Under the pieces are notes generated by a model. The model worked only from the letters and a program-made list of their open reading frames with translations. It searched no databases and was not told the DNA's origin. A stretch of DNA of 64,000 nt. Origin: Glandiceps talaboti (lineage: Eukaryota; Hemichordata; Enteropneusta; Spengelidae). Both the position numbers and the translations under genes were made by a program. Below, piece after piece: positions 16,501 through 27,723 of the stretch (position 1 is the stretch's first letter; every line of letters begins with the position of its first letter). The stretch covers positions 3,322,111 to 3,386,110 of the forward strand of contig NC_135571.1 in assembly GCF_964340395.1 (NCBI RefSeq). The letters are read 5' to 3'.

Positions 16501-19500
16501 ATATTAAATATAATTAATATTAAGGTAGATCATTGGGGACAAATTTCTCTGAAAATCAAAATCTCTCCAAACATTGCCAAATGATATCTTGTTCCTGATT
16601 CTTTTCAAATAATAAAAAAAAAATTGGGGTTTCACAGTCTTGTTTTCAAGGAAATCATCAATCTGGTATTTCCCCCATTGAGTTGACACAGTATTCGGTG
16701 GCCATATTGGATTCTGCAATGGCTTAATTTTGATAACATTTTGATGTCTATTTCAAAAATTTGTATGGTAACCTCAGATTTTTTTACTGAAAAAACACCC
16801 TGCACACCTGACACACCTCACATAAACTGTGGACTGAACACTTAATAACTTACCATAATCTGGTATAGTAAATCCATGTTTACGACACCACACCACAATC
16901 TGTTTAGTACTCCATAAATCACTTAGATTCCATTTGTTTGACATCTTGACAATTTCATGTAATGTTTTCCTAACTCTAGTTGCTCTCTGCCACTCTGCAG
17001 CTCTTTGTTTTCCTATTGCCCATGCCTGGTACTGCTCTACTGTAGTGGCACAGAATGGTGCTTCATGTATAACTAAATATTGGATAAATAGGGTTATGAA
17101 GATTAGCGACAATGGCACAGTAGCACAACTGAAATAACTTAAGCAGTGTTTTATTGCTAAGGGTGGGGACCTTCAGCAACAGAAAGGAGAAAGGGGTAAA
17201 AGTTGCATATAATCAACTATTATTTTTTCGGGTACTCCATTAAATTGACTATGAAAAACCCAGTTCGATTTTATCATAGACGTTGGAGAGAGATGAATGA
17301 ATATTCATGACTCATAAGTTCTTTTTCACTTTAGTGTAAAACATCTCATGAATATTCATTGTTCAACCATGAATAATTATTTCTGCTGACTCCCATGATG
17401 CATTAGCCCACAGCAAAGATACCCTATAAAGGCACAAGATCAACTTGATGTTTCTCTGGAATCACAAGTAATTGTAGGTGATGTAAAATCATGAAATGAC
17501 TCCTTAGAACCCATAGTTTATGAAAATGTCTCTACTTCCTGGAGTGGTGTTTCCCTTTAAACAGTATGAATACAACCTCTTACCTCTGTCTTTCTTGACT
17601 AGTGGATTTCTTTTGACTAACGCATGTACGATATCTTCAATACTATCTATATTGTTAAGACTGTAATAAAACAATTCATTAGTTTAGAAAGTGAACCAAT
17701 GGACTCTTAACGTAGAATGCACCTCAGAAACTTTAATCATTTGGCACCCATATTTAATTTTTGAAATGGCATCATTTTAACTTCTATTTCAAAAATGGGT
17801 GTGTAACATCTGATTTTTTTTCTTGATTTTAACTGAGCATGAGTTAGTTTTATTGTACAAAGTACCAGCAAAAGTTTAAAACATTAAAATTTCCGAGTCC
17901 TACAAATTCACATGGTGACCTATCCAAAATAGCATATATGATCTCTTTCAACTTTTAGCATTAAAGAATAAGTGAATGTACAAGTACTGATCATTAGTGT
18001 GTCCTCTAAGCCAATTTGATGTATCACTGACACACAATTTCTTGTGACGTGCACCAAAATTTGGTGTTCCTCTATCTCTTACTATGTGGTGACTCACAAG
18101 AAATCCCAGTTTCTATCATACTGATCCACAACAACAAAATTTGGCTATCACTAGAGGGCACACTGCTGACCATGATTATCTACTAAACTAAATCACCGTG
18201 GAAACCAACGGTATAATTGGTGCGATACATTCAGATTGAACATTCAAGTTTCAGACATTAATTAGAAAGACAATTCAGACAAAACAAAAATTGTAAACAT
18301 ACTTAATTGTTTTACTTGTTGCTAGGCAACCCTCCTGGATTCTTCTCTCTGTCACATTGATAGGTAATCTTGGACCAATGATGGTAGTTACAGGTTTGGT
18401 TACCTTGGCAACAATTTGAGGATGAGGTGAAACCAAGGTAAGCTTGGAAGTTCCTGGCTTGACAACGGTTGTCAAGGAAGAGAGTGGTTTTAATAATGAT
18501 ACTGATTTTGTGATTTTGATTGTCTCTTGAATTCCAGGTTTGTCATCTTTACTTGGATTTACTTGGATTTCTGGCATCACAGATTTTGTAACACCAGTTT
18601 TGATTGGTGCATGTGTTGCTGGCTGTGTAACAAGTAATTTGGTTGGCTGTACCGGTTTGCTGCCAGGCTGAGTTAGAATTGTCCTTGTAGAGGTACTGGG
18701 CATGCTCAGTATACTTTGCTGTGATGTAATTGTTGTAGCAGTACTGGGCATGCTCAGTATACTTTGTTGTGAGGTAATGGTTGCCGTGGTACTGGGCATG
18801 CTCCGTACACTTTGTTGTGATGTCATAGTAGTTGATGGTCTGATAGTTTGTAACTGACTACCTGCTGGTATTTGTATTGCAGTTTTCATTAAACTTGTTG
18901 CAGGTTGAGTTCCGATCACAGGAACTGCTGTCATACTTGCTGGTACTGTTGCAGCTGGCGTTAACTGTACTGTTGTCTTGGTAACGGTTGGCGGAGTGCC
19001 GAGTACTGGAACTGCTGTCATACCGGCAGGCACTGCTGAAGCTGGTGTCAGCTGGACCGTTGTCTTGGTAACAGCTGATGATGAGGTGTTAGCAGCTCTA
19101 TGTGTTGTTGTATGTGCTGTAGTTGAAGTTTGTTGCTTAGACACTGGAACAGTTTGCTGGATTTGAACAATGCTTCCTGGTTGAATTCCCGGAATATTAG
19201 CTCCTTGAGGAATCAATATAACATTTCCAGGTGGGATTGGGAAGGCTCCTCTGACCTGTACAGTTTGACCTTTCGCCTGTGGGGTTTGAACTCTGACCTG
19301 TGGAGTCTGAACTTTAGCCTGCTGTGTAGTAACTCTCTGGATTCCTGTAGTGACTTTTCCAGCAGTCAGTTGACTTGGGGTTGTCACTCTCTGCATTGTT
19401 GTCGTGGTTCCACGAGGTCGGACACTCTGCGTTGTTATTGGCTGTGCTACTGGAGCTACTAATCGTTGTCCAGTAGCTTGCACCAATGCCTGATGCGGTA

Positions 19501-22500
19501 TCAAAATCATTTTACCTTGTAGATTAGGATCGGTTGACTTGGCTGCTATAAAATATTGAGTTCCCATAGCAACACCTGGAGCTGTCATGGTAACACCAGC
19601 TGGCATTGCAATAGCTGTTGGCATGGCCACTGGTGTTTGTCCTTGAGGTCTAGGAGCTGTTGTGACAACTGAAGATTGTGTTTTAATAGTGGACAGTGAT
19701 GGAGCTGGTAATCTTGTTGCCATGGTAACAGTAGGTCTGGGTGTCTGCACAGCAGGTGTGATTTTTGCAATGCTAGTATTCTGGGATGGTACTTGGGGAA
19801 TGATAATTTCAGTTTTGATACCAGGATTCAAACTACTGCTAACTTGTTGATCTGACATCTCAACTTTCCCTTGGTTAATTCGGACTTTGGTTGTCATGAC
19901 ACCACCTGTTGCTGTAGAAACTGACACATTGCCTGGTGACTGAGATGGTGTTTGCGAGGACAACATTACAAAACTTCCGCTGGAAGTTGCCTGTCTCTGT
20001 TGTGTTGATTTCTGTACCTGTATGACTTTGCTAGTAGTGGAACTCGACGTAGTTGCTACGCTTGATGTATTCGTTACGTTAGTCTTCGCGCTACCAATGG
20101 GTGCCAGTGGAGGCATAGAGAGTGTTCCTGTTGCTGTGGAAACAGCTGCAGTTGTTCCCTTGACAACAACCTTTGACCCATTCTGTGTTTGCTGACTCTG
20201 TGTATCTGTAGATGGTTGCAGTTTAGTTGAGACTTGTGTTTTTACCTTTGGTATACATAGTTGTTGTGCTGCAGTAATACGCTCTGCAAGCTGTACTGCA
20301 GTTGGTGGTTTAGCTGTATTTTCAATTGTTGAATCTTGTACTGTGAATTCAGAACTAGTTTGGGAATCTTGAGACTGTGAATGACATGTTCCAATGTCCT
20401 CTTCACTCATCTCCATCTTGTCAATTTGTGATGTCATTGGTTTTGTAAGTGTGGTCCCTCTTTCCTCCACTGAATATCTGTCTAATTCTACATCAACAAC
20501 CTACAGGAGCAACCAGATCAATGAGTCACTAAAATTAAACCTATAAGTTGTGTTAATAGCAGGAGTGCCAACTCTTGGAGTAGTATGACCTGGACATTGG
20601 TGATGCCATGTTGTTTGAGGACATAGTCAATCACAATACATGCCCATATCATTCAATAGACACTGGGTAACAAAGTCAATGCCCTCCAGGGGACAGTGGG
20701 TAGCAAAGTCAATGCCCTTCAGGGGACAGTGTGTAGCAAAGTTAATGCCCTTCCGGGGAGAGTGGGTAGCGCAAGTAAACTCACTTATGGGGACAGTGGG
20801 TAGCAAAGTCAATGCCCTTCGGGGGCCAGTAGGTAGCAAAGTCAATGCCCTTCAGGGGACAGTGGGTAGCAAAGTCAATGCCCTTCCGGGGACAGTGGGT
20901 AGCAAAGTCAATGCCCTTCGGGGGAGAGTGGGTAGCGCAAGTAAACTCACTTATGGGGACAGTGGGTAGCAAAGTCAATGCCCTTCGGGGGAGAGTGGGT
21001 AGCGCAAGTAAACTCACTTATGGGGACAGTGGGTAGCAAAGTTAATGCCCTACAGGGGACAGTGGGTAGTGCACGTCAACTCACTTCAGGGAACAGTATA
21101 CCAAAGATCACATTTAGCTTGACTGTGAGATGAGCTGCACATACTAATCTTGTTTACAATACATGTACTTTATAAATATTATTTGAGAATACTTACAGTT
21201 TCAGCTCCTAGTGTCTGAAGTCCAGTATATGTTCTATCAAGCTATAAACACAATGTATAAAAGATTGGTGTTAGCGAACAGCGCCCTCACAGTCTATACA
21301 TGTACGATTGGGTGAGAATTAATATTTATGGACTTTGGGTTCATACATAGTAATGAAAATTTCTACTCACAGAGTCAAAACAATTGTCTATTTCTTTTGT
21401 ATTCATTTTGTATATTTGTATCATATGTTTCTTTGAAAGTGTAGCTTATTTTTGTTATCTGGTGAAATAAATTTCATTCATTCATTCATTCAAAATCTCA
21501 GAAAAAAAATCAAAAATTTTCGCCGAAATCACATCAGCGCCATACACATCGTCAAGAAAATCCATGTCTGGGCTGTAAAGCTGAGCATAAAATACCACAT
21601 ACCTTCAAGTTATGAATAATGTCCACTTTTTTATTCCTCTGATCAACAAAATGGAGTTGTACTCGTACTGGGAATTCTCCCCAACCTCTACGAGTCAGAT
21701 GAAATGGTGGTTCACTGAAAAAAATACAATGTTAATGAAAGTATTATAACACATCAAACTATGTAAGTATTGGTCCTTTAAGACTGCATTAGTGGCAACT
21801 AGAACATTTCCTTAAAACACTTTTGTTAGATATCATGAGTAACTTGTCAATAGTTTACACCATGAGGTGAACTGAATCAGCTGTGAGTAAATGTATTGTG
21901 TAGTGTGGTGAAATAAATCCAATCAAAATCGAATTTCTGGTCCATACCCTAAAATCAGTGCCGTCAATGTGATCATGATTTCAAACTATTTATAGATAAA
22001 CTTGACCTCTAACTTACATGTACAATGTCTGATTAGTATTTTAATAATTTTCAGCGAATATTTTGTTGGTTGTTTGATCAAAATAATAATACTGCTAGTG
22101 AAGCTTTAACGGTTGTCGTGAAATTACAACACTTACTAAGTCATCAGGTCTGTAACTATGGAAACTAAACACCTACATCTTTTGTGCAACTTCAACTAAG
22201 TCAATAGGTCTGTAACTATGGAAACTAAACACTTACCTAACTTCAACTAAGTCACTAGGTCTGTAACTATGGAAACTAACCACTTATCTAACTTCGTCTA
22301 AGTCACTAGGTCTGTAACTATGGAAACTAAACACTTACCTAACTTCAACTAAGTCATTAGGTCTGTAACTTGGATGCAGAAAAAACCAGACTTTCTTGAC
22401 AAAATGGTCAATACGTGGTTCCTGAAGTGAAAAAATAATGGAAATATTGAGCAAGATATCAGTGACCTTTGAACTCTGACCTTGAAAGCTGGCAGCCTGT

Positions 22501-23136
22501 AATGAGCAATACAAGAATACTGGGTATATCCTGCCGGTGATCAGTTCTTATTTGTGATGTATGTGAACATTTCATCTGAGCAAACAAAATGTTACCCACA
22601 GGTAATGTAACTTTTAGCTATGTTAAAAAAATTGACTTGTACTCCTACCTCTAGAGGGCCTCGTACATAAACCATCCACTTGTGGGTAGACGGATCATTT
22701 TCTTCTCTTTTATCAGGTGCTATGTACCTAGGATGTCAATAAACAACCAATCAGAACGTTTGTATCTGAGATATGACATAATACAACCAATCAGAAGCTA
22801 TATACAGTTTGTAGCTGTCAAAGAAGCAACCAATCATGTGATACGTACTTAGGTGTCAAATAAAGTAATCTATCAGGTGTTCTGTGTCTTACATATCAAA
22901 TAAATTAGCCAATCAAGTGCTATATATGTTGGATATCAAAAAAAAGCAACCAATCAGGTGCTATGTACCTTACATATCAAATAAAACAACCAATCAGGTG
23001 TTGTGTACCTTACATATCAAATAAAGTAGCCAATCAGGTGATATGTACTTTACATATCAAATAAAGCAACCAACCAGGTGTCATCTACCTCAGGTGTCAT
23101 AAAAACAACCAATGAAATTTCTTACCTATAATCTAA

Positions 23137-23213
<77 letters not shown>

Positions 23214-26200
23214 TGTATCAATACTCCTACTCTCAACAACTGTATCAGTACTTACTTTGAAATATTACCCACTACTATTCTCTTCTTCACATGAAATCTA
23301 GACGTTCCATCTCCTGACAACTCGGGTAGATTCACTATAGGTGGTGTTGAAATACCAAAAGTATCCTGGAAAAATAACAAATAATTTATTCATTTAACAA
23401 ATTAATTTCTGATGACCAAAAATATTCCCAGTCTTGGTAAATCAAACAATCAAATGCAAGATATTTATTTATTAAAGATCAAATTATATCTTAATTAATT
23501 CTTGTGATGATGCTCATTAAAATGACTGTCGTTTCTGTAGTTCAACTGACAACTCTCATCCACTGTTCATACTGCCACCTAGTGGTGACAGATAACTATT
23601 TTGACGGCTGTTATCTCGTTGCGCCTGACTAAACTGATATCAACTGTTCATACTGCCACCTAGTGGTGAAAGATAACTACTTTAATCAAGGGACATTCCT
23701 TACATGTCCTTGGTTACGAGGACCTTTAGCACCAGATGGTTTAGTTTCTATGGCAACAGAGGTCTCCATCTGAATCTCTGCTTTCTCCTCTTGTTGTTCT
23801 TCACTAGTTGTCATGATTTCAGTTTCCATAGGAACAGAATGTGATGATGATTGTCCAAGTACTTTCTTGACTGCTGGGTGTAGTCCAGATTTCTCACTGA
23901 TAGTTGGCTGCGTCTATGAAATGGGACAAAATGTCAAACTTTTAGTAATGAAGGAGAAGTTAGGGCAGTGGTTCTGCGTGTGTCAAAGTCTGTGTATTTT
24001 ATCATAAAGGATTTGAATGGGTAGAAGTTGGGAATCTGAGCTGCAAACCCTCATACACCCCCCACCCCACCCCCACCCCACCCCACTCCGTGTTGGTATA
24101 TGCCTCATGCAATCACTTCTTTACTTTGAATAATTTTCCATCATGACAAAAGAGTATCCCTGCTATCTCCAATCATTTGTTACATGTTTGGCTGTTCGTG
24201 ATATCTTACCTCACCATCAGAGGGTTGTCCTGGCATCCCATAATATGTGGCTACAACACAGGCTCTAAGGCGATCTAACATAGACCGAACTTGGTGAATA
24301 CGCTGGTAGGAATAAAAGAGTGACAAGTTCAATATTACATGATCAAGACTATAGGCTTGGGGGAAAACACATACCCAAACGATACCATATTTTACTTACA
24401 ATACAATGTAGTACATATTTCACCAACAAACTAGGGTAGGTCGAGTTACCGGAAACACATCATTTTTATTTGACCTTAGTAAAGGTATATATTTATTTCA
24501 GACATGTTCGTATCTTAATAATTGTTCCGATTACAATTACGATTCAAGACATGATTTTTTGAAAATGACAAATCTTCCAGAAAAGTTGTTGAAACATTCT
24601 ACTTTACCTGGTCAATGACTTCGATCTCTTTTTCCTTGTTTTTCATTTCAATACTAAATTGATGTCGGATAATTGATTCTATTTTCTTGACAGTCACTTC
24701 CTTGGCTGTAAAGTAAATCAAATAAAAAAACAAAACGAATTTGATAGCTAGTCTTTGAGTTTGTGGATGTAGGATGTCCCTAAATGACTAATTTGATGTC
24801 CAGTCAGTAGGAATTTTGTAATGGCCTCCAGTTGCCAGCCTCCTATGTATACCCATAGACATTAGAGAGGGATCAGTGGAACAGAACCTTGTAATGGCTT
24901 CATGTCACCCCGACATACACTGTATATCCAATCAGTGAGAACCTCATAATGGCTTCATGTCACCCCTACATACAAGTTGTATATCCAATCAGAGGGAACT
25001 TTGTAAAAGCTTCATGTCACCCCTACATACATTGTATATCCAATCATTGGGACCCTTTTAACATCTTCATGTCACCCCTACCCATATCCAATCATTGGGA
25101 CCCTTTTAACATCTTCATGTCACCCCTACCCAGGTCCAATCATTGGGAACCCTGTATCAGCTTCCAGGTGCCCTCTATGTACGTCTGCTGACATTGATTT
25201 TAAGTTAGTCATCCATCATATGTCATGGGACACAGTACTGTGCAGAATGATTCACTACCTACAATGATTTGGTTCATGAGTCACCCTCTCTCTCTCTGTG
25301 TGAATAAATCAATCACCTGTACACACTACTAACACACTTTACTCATTCATTAACATTTCATCAATGATTGTTTTGTCAAATCGAAAACTGGAAACAAGTA
25401 CAATGGATGAGCGAGAATGAATGTTCATGGACTCTAGGTTCAAAGTTACAAATGAAAATTTCTACTCACAGAGTCAAACATTTTTTTAACATGATTCCAA
25501 AATTTTCACTGATGTCTCATAATTCACTTGTAATACACCCTGACAATGCTGATGAGACGACAGTGAACATTTGGGATTTACTTCTAACAATTTGTGACTC
25601 TGTGAGAAGAAATTTTCATTTGTTAAAATGTAGGTGCAGTATTCACTCATTTTTGACTATCTATGTCGCTTGCAGAGGACTAAATATTTTATATATGGAC
25701 AGCATCACCTTTCATCTCTAAATGTAATTACTATAACTTGACATTACATTCCGTTCTAAGTATCACTGACTTTTTCTTTAATGTATTTTTTGGGTGCTGG
25801 AAATTGCTCCCAATGATTTTCGTTTTTAAGCAGACATACATACACACATATCAATGCAATTACACATTTCTATAGAACTCCATTCAAGTTTGGGACAACG
25901 TGACAGTGCTATGTTGCACACTCCATATCACATCGCTGTGAAACTATCAAGGCTTTCCCAGTCAGTTCAAAGTCTATCTCGGAGTCACCAATGCCTGGCA
26001 AACATAGCATCTGTGGGCTCTGTGTGAGTAATTGTCTGTGACTGCGTAAGTCATTACTCAGGAGTACCCCCCCCCCCCCCTAAATTTGCACTCAGGTTGT
26101 GAGTCGGCTGAGTGATGCAGCCTAATAACCAAGTCTGTAGAACACTCATCTTTAGGTCACAGAAAAATCCCCTGTCTCCAGTGGGATTTGACCTATGACC

Positions 26201-26754
26201 TCCAACCACTAATCCTGAGCTCTAACCACTATACCACAGGGAGCCTTAATGTGTCACACATTCCATTCTAAGTATTACCACTATGCCACAGGGAGCCGTA
26301 ATGTGTCATACACTCCATTCTAAGTATGCTTGGTATATTCCGTCTACAGTCACTCAGCACACTTACTTTCCTATAGTACATTTTACTTCTTTTTTCTTGA
26401 TTTCTGAAATTTTTTGCTAAATTTTCAGTTTTAAATTTTCAGATAAAACTGTCAATTTATATTTGTATTTCTAGTATTGGGGCTCAATAATTCATATCTA
26501 TTAGTAAACTTTCATCAAAAATGTTTATTAGAAGAGCAAATTCCAATTGCCTAAATTGGAGTGTTGCAATGATACTAATTAATTACGTATTTTTTTCAAG
26601 AAGTTGTCATTTTCTTGGAGTGCTTCTCTCTTTTAGAAAACACTATGACTGTCTGTTACTTACCACCTTCTTCCAGAAATCGTTGTCGTTTTCTTGGAGT
26701 GCTACTGTCTTGGTAATCTGGATCTTGATCTTCAGCGCCATGTTTGGTTGCCAT
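13518..26754 (-). CDS. YEATS2: YEATS2, YEATS-domain subunit of the ATAC histone acetyltransferase complex
   Basis: Seventeen coding exons: 26754-26664, 24705-24608, 24302-24210, 23913-23704, 23365-23256, 22727-22649, 22421-22339, 21714-21603, 21241-21197, 20500-18303, 17660-17584, 17072-16854, 16492-16214, 15367-15135, 14817-14743, 14184-14111, 13650-13518. They total 4209 nt in one frame, 1402 aa (human about 1422). Residues 32-95 match the human [24 protein letters not shown] helix. YEATS domain is about 189-307, with HPSY246 and GW266 spaced like human Y262/W282, the acyl-lysine aromatic cage. One 2198-nt exon encodes a Thr/Val/Gln-rich linker with internal repeats. The [20 protein letters not shown] block, an acidic run, [11 protein letters not shown] and a C-terminal histone-fold-like region follow. 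In vertebrates the reader binds H3K27ac and the C-terminus pairs with NC2-beta. The very end is encoded by a minisatellite unit. A non-coding first exon may lie upstream. Confidence 0.95.
13918..14086. repeat. 46-bp minisatellite in the last YEATS2 intron
   Basis: Four near-identical copies containing TGTGTTGGTAATCCTTGTG and GTATGTCATAGGACA. Confidence 0.9.
15604..15672. mobile_element. Perfect 17-bp-stem hairpin flanked by 12-bp direct repeats
   Basis: GACCAAGTAAACAGATA (15615-15631) and its exact complement (15644-15660) surround a 12-nt loop. Both sides carry TCTTCATGTTTG (15604-15615 and 15661-15672). The layout is that of a tiny insertion with a target duplication, in a YEATS2 intron. 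Confidence 0.7.
17996..18165. mobile_element. Short TIR element (MITE), copy 2
   Basis: Second copy of the element at 1295-1478, with the same block order: AGTGTGTCCTCTAAGCCAAT at the left, CTAGAGGGCACACT at the right. It lies in the intron after the long YEATS2 exon. Confidence 0.75.
20650..21090. repeat. Higher-order minisatellite in YEATS2 intron
   Basis: A 33-34 bp unit (GGGGACAGTGGGTAGCAAAG plus TCAATGCCCTTC) is repeated about a dozen times. It alternates with a diverged unit (GTGGGTAGCGCAAGTAAACT) to give a higher-order repeat of about 65 bp. Confidence 0.9.
21316..21395 (+). repeat. Dispersed repeat 'TTCATGGACTCTGGGTTC', fragment
   Basis: Contains TTATGGACTTTGGGTTCATA and GAAAATTTCTACTCACAGAG. 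Same family as 25409-25640, 53795-53880, 54757-54850 and 62660-62945 (see the copy at 25409). Confidence 0.65.
22130..22378 (-). repeat. 51-bp tandem repeat built from YEATS2 exon 7 end and donor
   Basis: Units of 51 bp carry, on the minus strand, TTACAGACCTA.TGACTTAG and TTGAAGTTAG, followed by a donor-like sequence. The first unit is the real end of exon 7 (22339); three or four more follow in the intron. One copy (about 22236) keeps an intact GTAAGT; others have decayed. Confidence 0.85.
22690..23110 (-). repeat. 44-bp tandem repeat built from YEATS2 exon 6 acceptor
   Basis: About nine copies of a unit containing, on the plus strand, AACCAATCAGGTGCTATGTA and CCTTACATATCAAATAAA. The unit at the exon edge includes the first 16 nt of exon 6 and its AG acceptor; the rest fill the upstream intron. 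Confidence 0.8.
23139..23208. repeat. (CA)n microsatellite
   Basis: About 35 CA units in a YEATS2 intron. Confidence 0.95.
23545..23690. repeat. Two-copy direct repeat
   Basis: CTGTTCATACTGCCACCTAG plus TGGTGA.AGATAACTA occurs twice, about 90 bp apart, downstream of YEATS2 exon 4 in the transcription direction. Confidence 0.8.
24800..25165. repeat. About 55-bp minisatellite in the first YEATS2 intron
   Basis: Six to seven diverging copies with CTTCATGTCACCCCTAC and ATATCCAATCA.TGGGA. Confidence 0.85.
25409..25640 (+). mobile_element. Dispersed repeat 'TTCATGGACTCTGGGTTC', fullest copy
   Basis: Left part TTCATGGACTCTAGGTTC and GAAAATTTCTACTCACAGAG. Right part CCTGACAATGCTGATGAGAC, CAGTGAACATTTGGGATT and GACTCTGTGAGAAGAAATTT, the last inverted relative to the left part. 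So the element is a foldback with termini around CTCACAGAGTC / GACTCTGTGAG. Related pieces occur at 21316, 53795, 54757 and 62660. Non-coding. Confidence 0.65.
26020..26243 (-). mobile_element. tRNA-derived SINE
   Basis: On the minus strand it starts GGCTCCCTGTGGTATAGTGG (26243 downward), with an A box TGGTATAGTGG and, about 45 nt later, a B box GGTCAAATCCC, the spacing of an RNA polymerase III internal promoter. About 150 bp of body follows, including a G tract. The structure would not fold into a full tRNA, so I call it a SINE, not a tRNA gene. Confidence 0.7.
26244..26335. repeat. Duplicated SINE flank
   Basis: The SINE head plus about 35 bp of flank (CCACAGGGAGCC.TAATGTGTC, CA..CCATTCTAAGTAT) occurs a second time immediately to the right, so a SINE-flank junction was tandemly duplicated. 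Confidence 0.75.
26595..26640 (-). repeat. Partial copy of YEATS2 exon 1 in intron 1
   Basis: Minus strand reads GCACTCCAAGAAAATGACAA then CTTCTTG, a diverged copy of exon 1 codons (CACTCCAAGAAAACGACAAC). It sits just after the exon 1 donor. Confidence 0.65.
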
Positions 26755-26851
26755 GGTGAGACCAAAATATTAAAATTGTCTATAATGCCAATAAAAGTAA
26801 AATGAATATCACTGATTGTAACTTTGTAAGCAAAGTGAAGTGTAGTAGGTA

Positions 26852-27130
26852 TGGCTGTATGTATGTATGTATGTATGTATGTATGTATGTATGTATGTAT
26901 GTATGTATGTATGTATGTATGTATGTATGTATGTATGTATGTATGTATGTATGTATGTATGTATGTATGTATGTATGTATGTATGTATGTATGTATGTAT
27001 GTATGTATGTATGTATGTATGTATGTATGTATGTATGTATGTATGTATGTATGTATGTATGTATGTATGTACGTACGTATCTATCTAATCTATCTATAAA
27101 TCTATCTATCTATCTATCTATCTATCTATG
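26852..27130. repeat. Long (GTAT)n then (CTAT)n microsatellite
   Basis: More than 50 uninterrupted GTAT units to about 27070, then about 12 CTAT/ATCT units. Open frames through it are artefacts of the 4-bp unit. Confidence 0.98.
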
Positions 27131-27564
27131 GAAATAAAATGTGTAGATAAAATCTATACCCAGACTAGCTTCAGTTTTAGTACAAAATCATTTATTTTCT
27201 CTCGATACTTCTTTAGACCAAAGGAAGGAGGTTAAATATAGGCCCACCAACAACTGTTCTGTACAAATGTACATTTATAATTGCCTCAAGATTTGCAATA
27301 GTGTTTCAGTGCCAAATTAAAAACCTTTCATCGACTAATCATTTATATGTTTATATTTGTGTACTATTCATTGTCAAAAAATGTTGTCAGAACTTGTTTA
27401 ATTGTAAAAAATATATATATTAATAATATTACTGTTTTGCTTTTCATTTTCCTGATTCCTTGGATTTCGATGTTATTCATGTTTGGGGCAACTTGTTTGT
27501 CTGTTTGTATATATTTACTCAAGGGATTCATTACCAATAAACACAGTCTCTTGTGAGTTAATAT

Positions 27565-27723
27565 CAAGGATGGCTATAATACAAATATTAGGTATCCATG
27601 GATATTAAAAAAATATTGTCACTGGTGTCTGCATCGGAAAAGAACACTTTTCAAATCCTGAAAACTGTGACAATATTTTTTTTTAATATTCATAAGTAGT
27701 ATTTTGTACTATGACCATCCTTG
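27565..27723. mobile_element. Foldback/MITE-like element
   Basis: Inverted termini CAAGGATGG..TATAATACAAA / TTTTGTACTATGACCATCCTTG with an inner AATATTGTCA / TGACAATATT pair; 159 bp, non-coding. Confidence 0.7.

Noticed and set aside
16196-16517. Plus-strand frames rich in Ser/Pro/Leu
   Set aside because: Antisense of the Glu/Asp-rich YEATS2 exon 13.
20627-21036. [10 protein letters not shown] and [10 protein letters not shown] repeat proteins
   Set aside because: Translation of the 33-bp intronic minisatellite in YEATS2; not in the gene's frame and bounded by no splice sites.
26150-26243. tRNA gene on the minus strand
   Set aside because: A and B boxes are present, but the acceptor and anticodon stems do not pair and the sequence continues as a SINE body.
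26802-27137. Open frames of MYVC repeats, over 100 codons
   Set aside because: Produced by the uninterrupted GTAT microsatellite, which is open in three frames; no start context, splice sites or homology.
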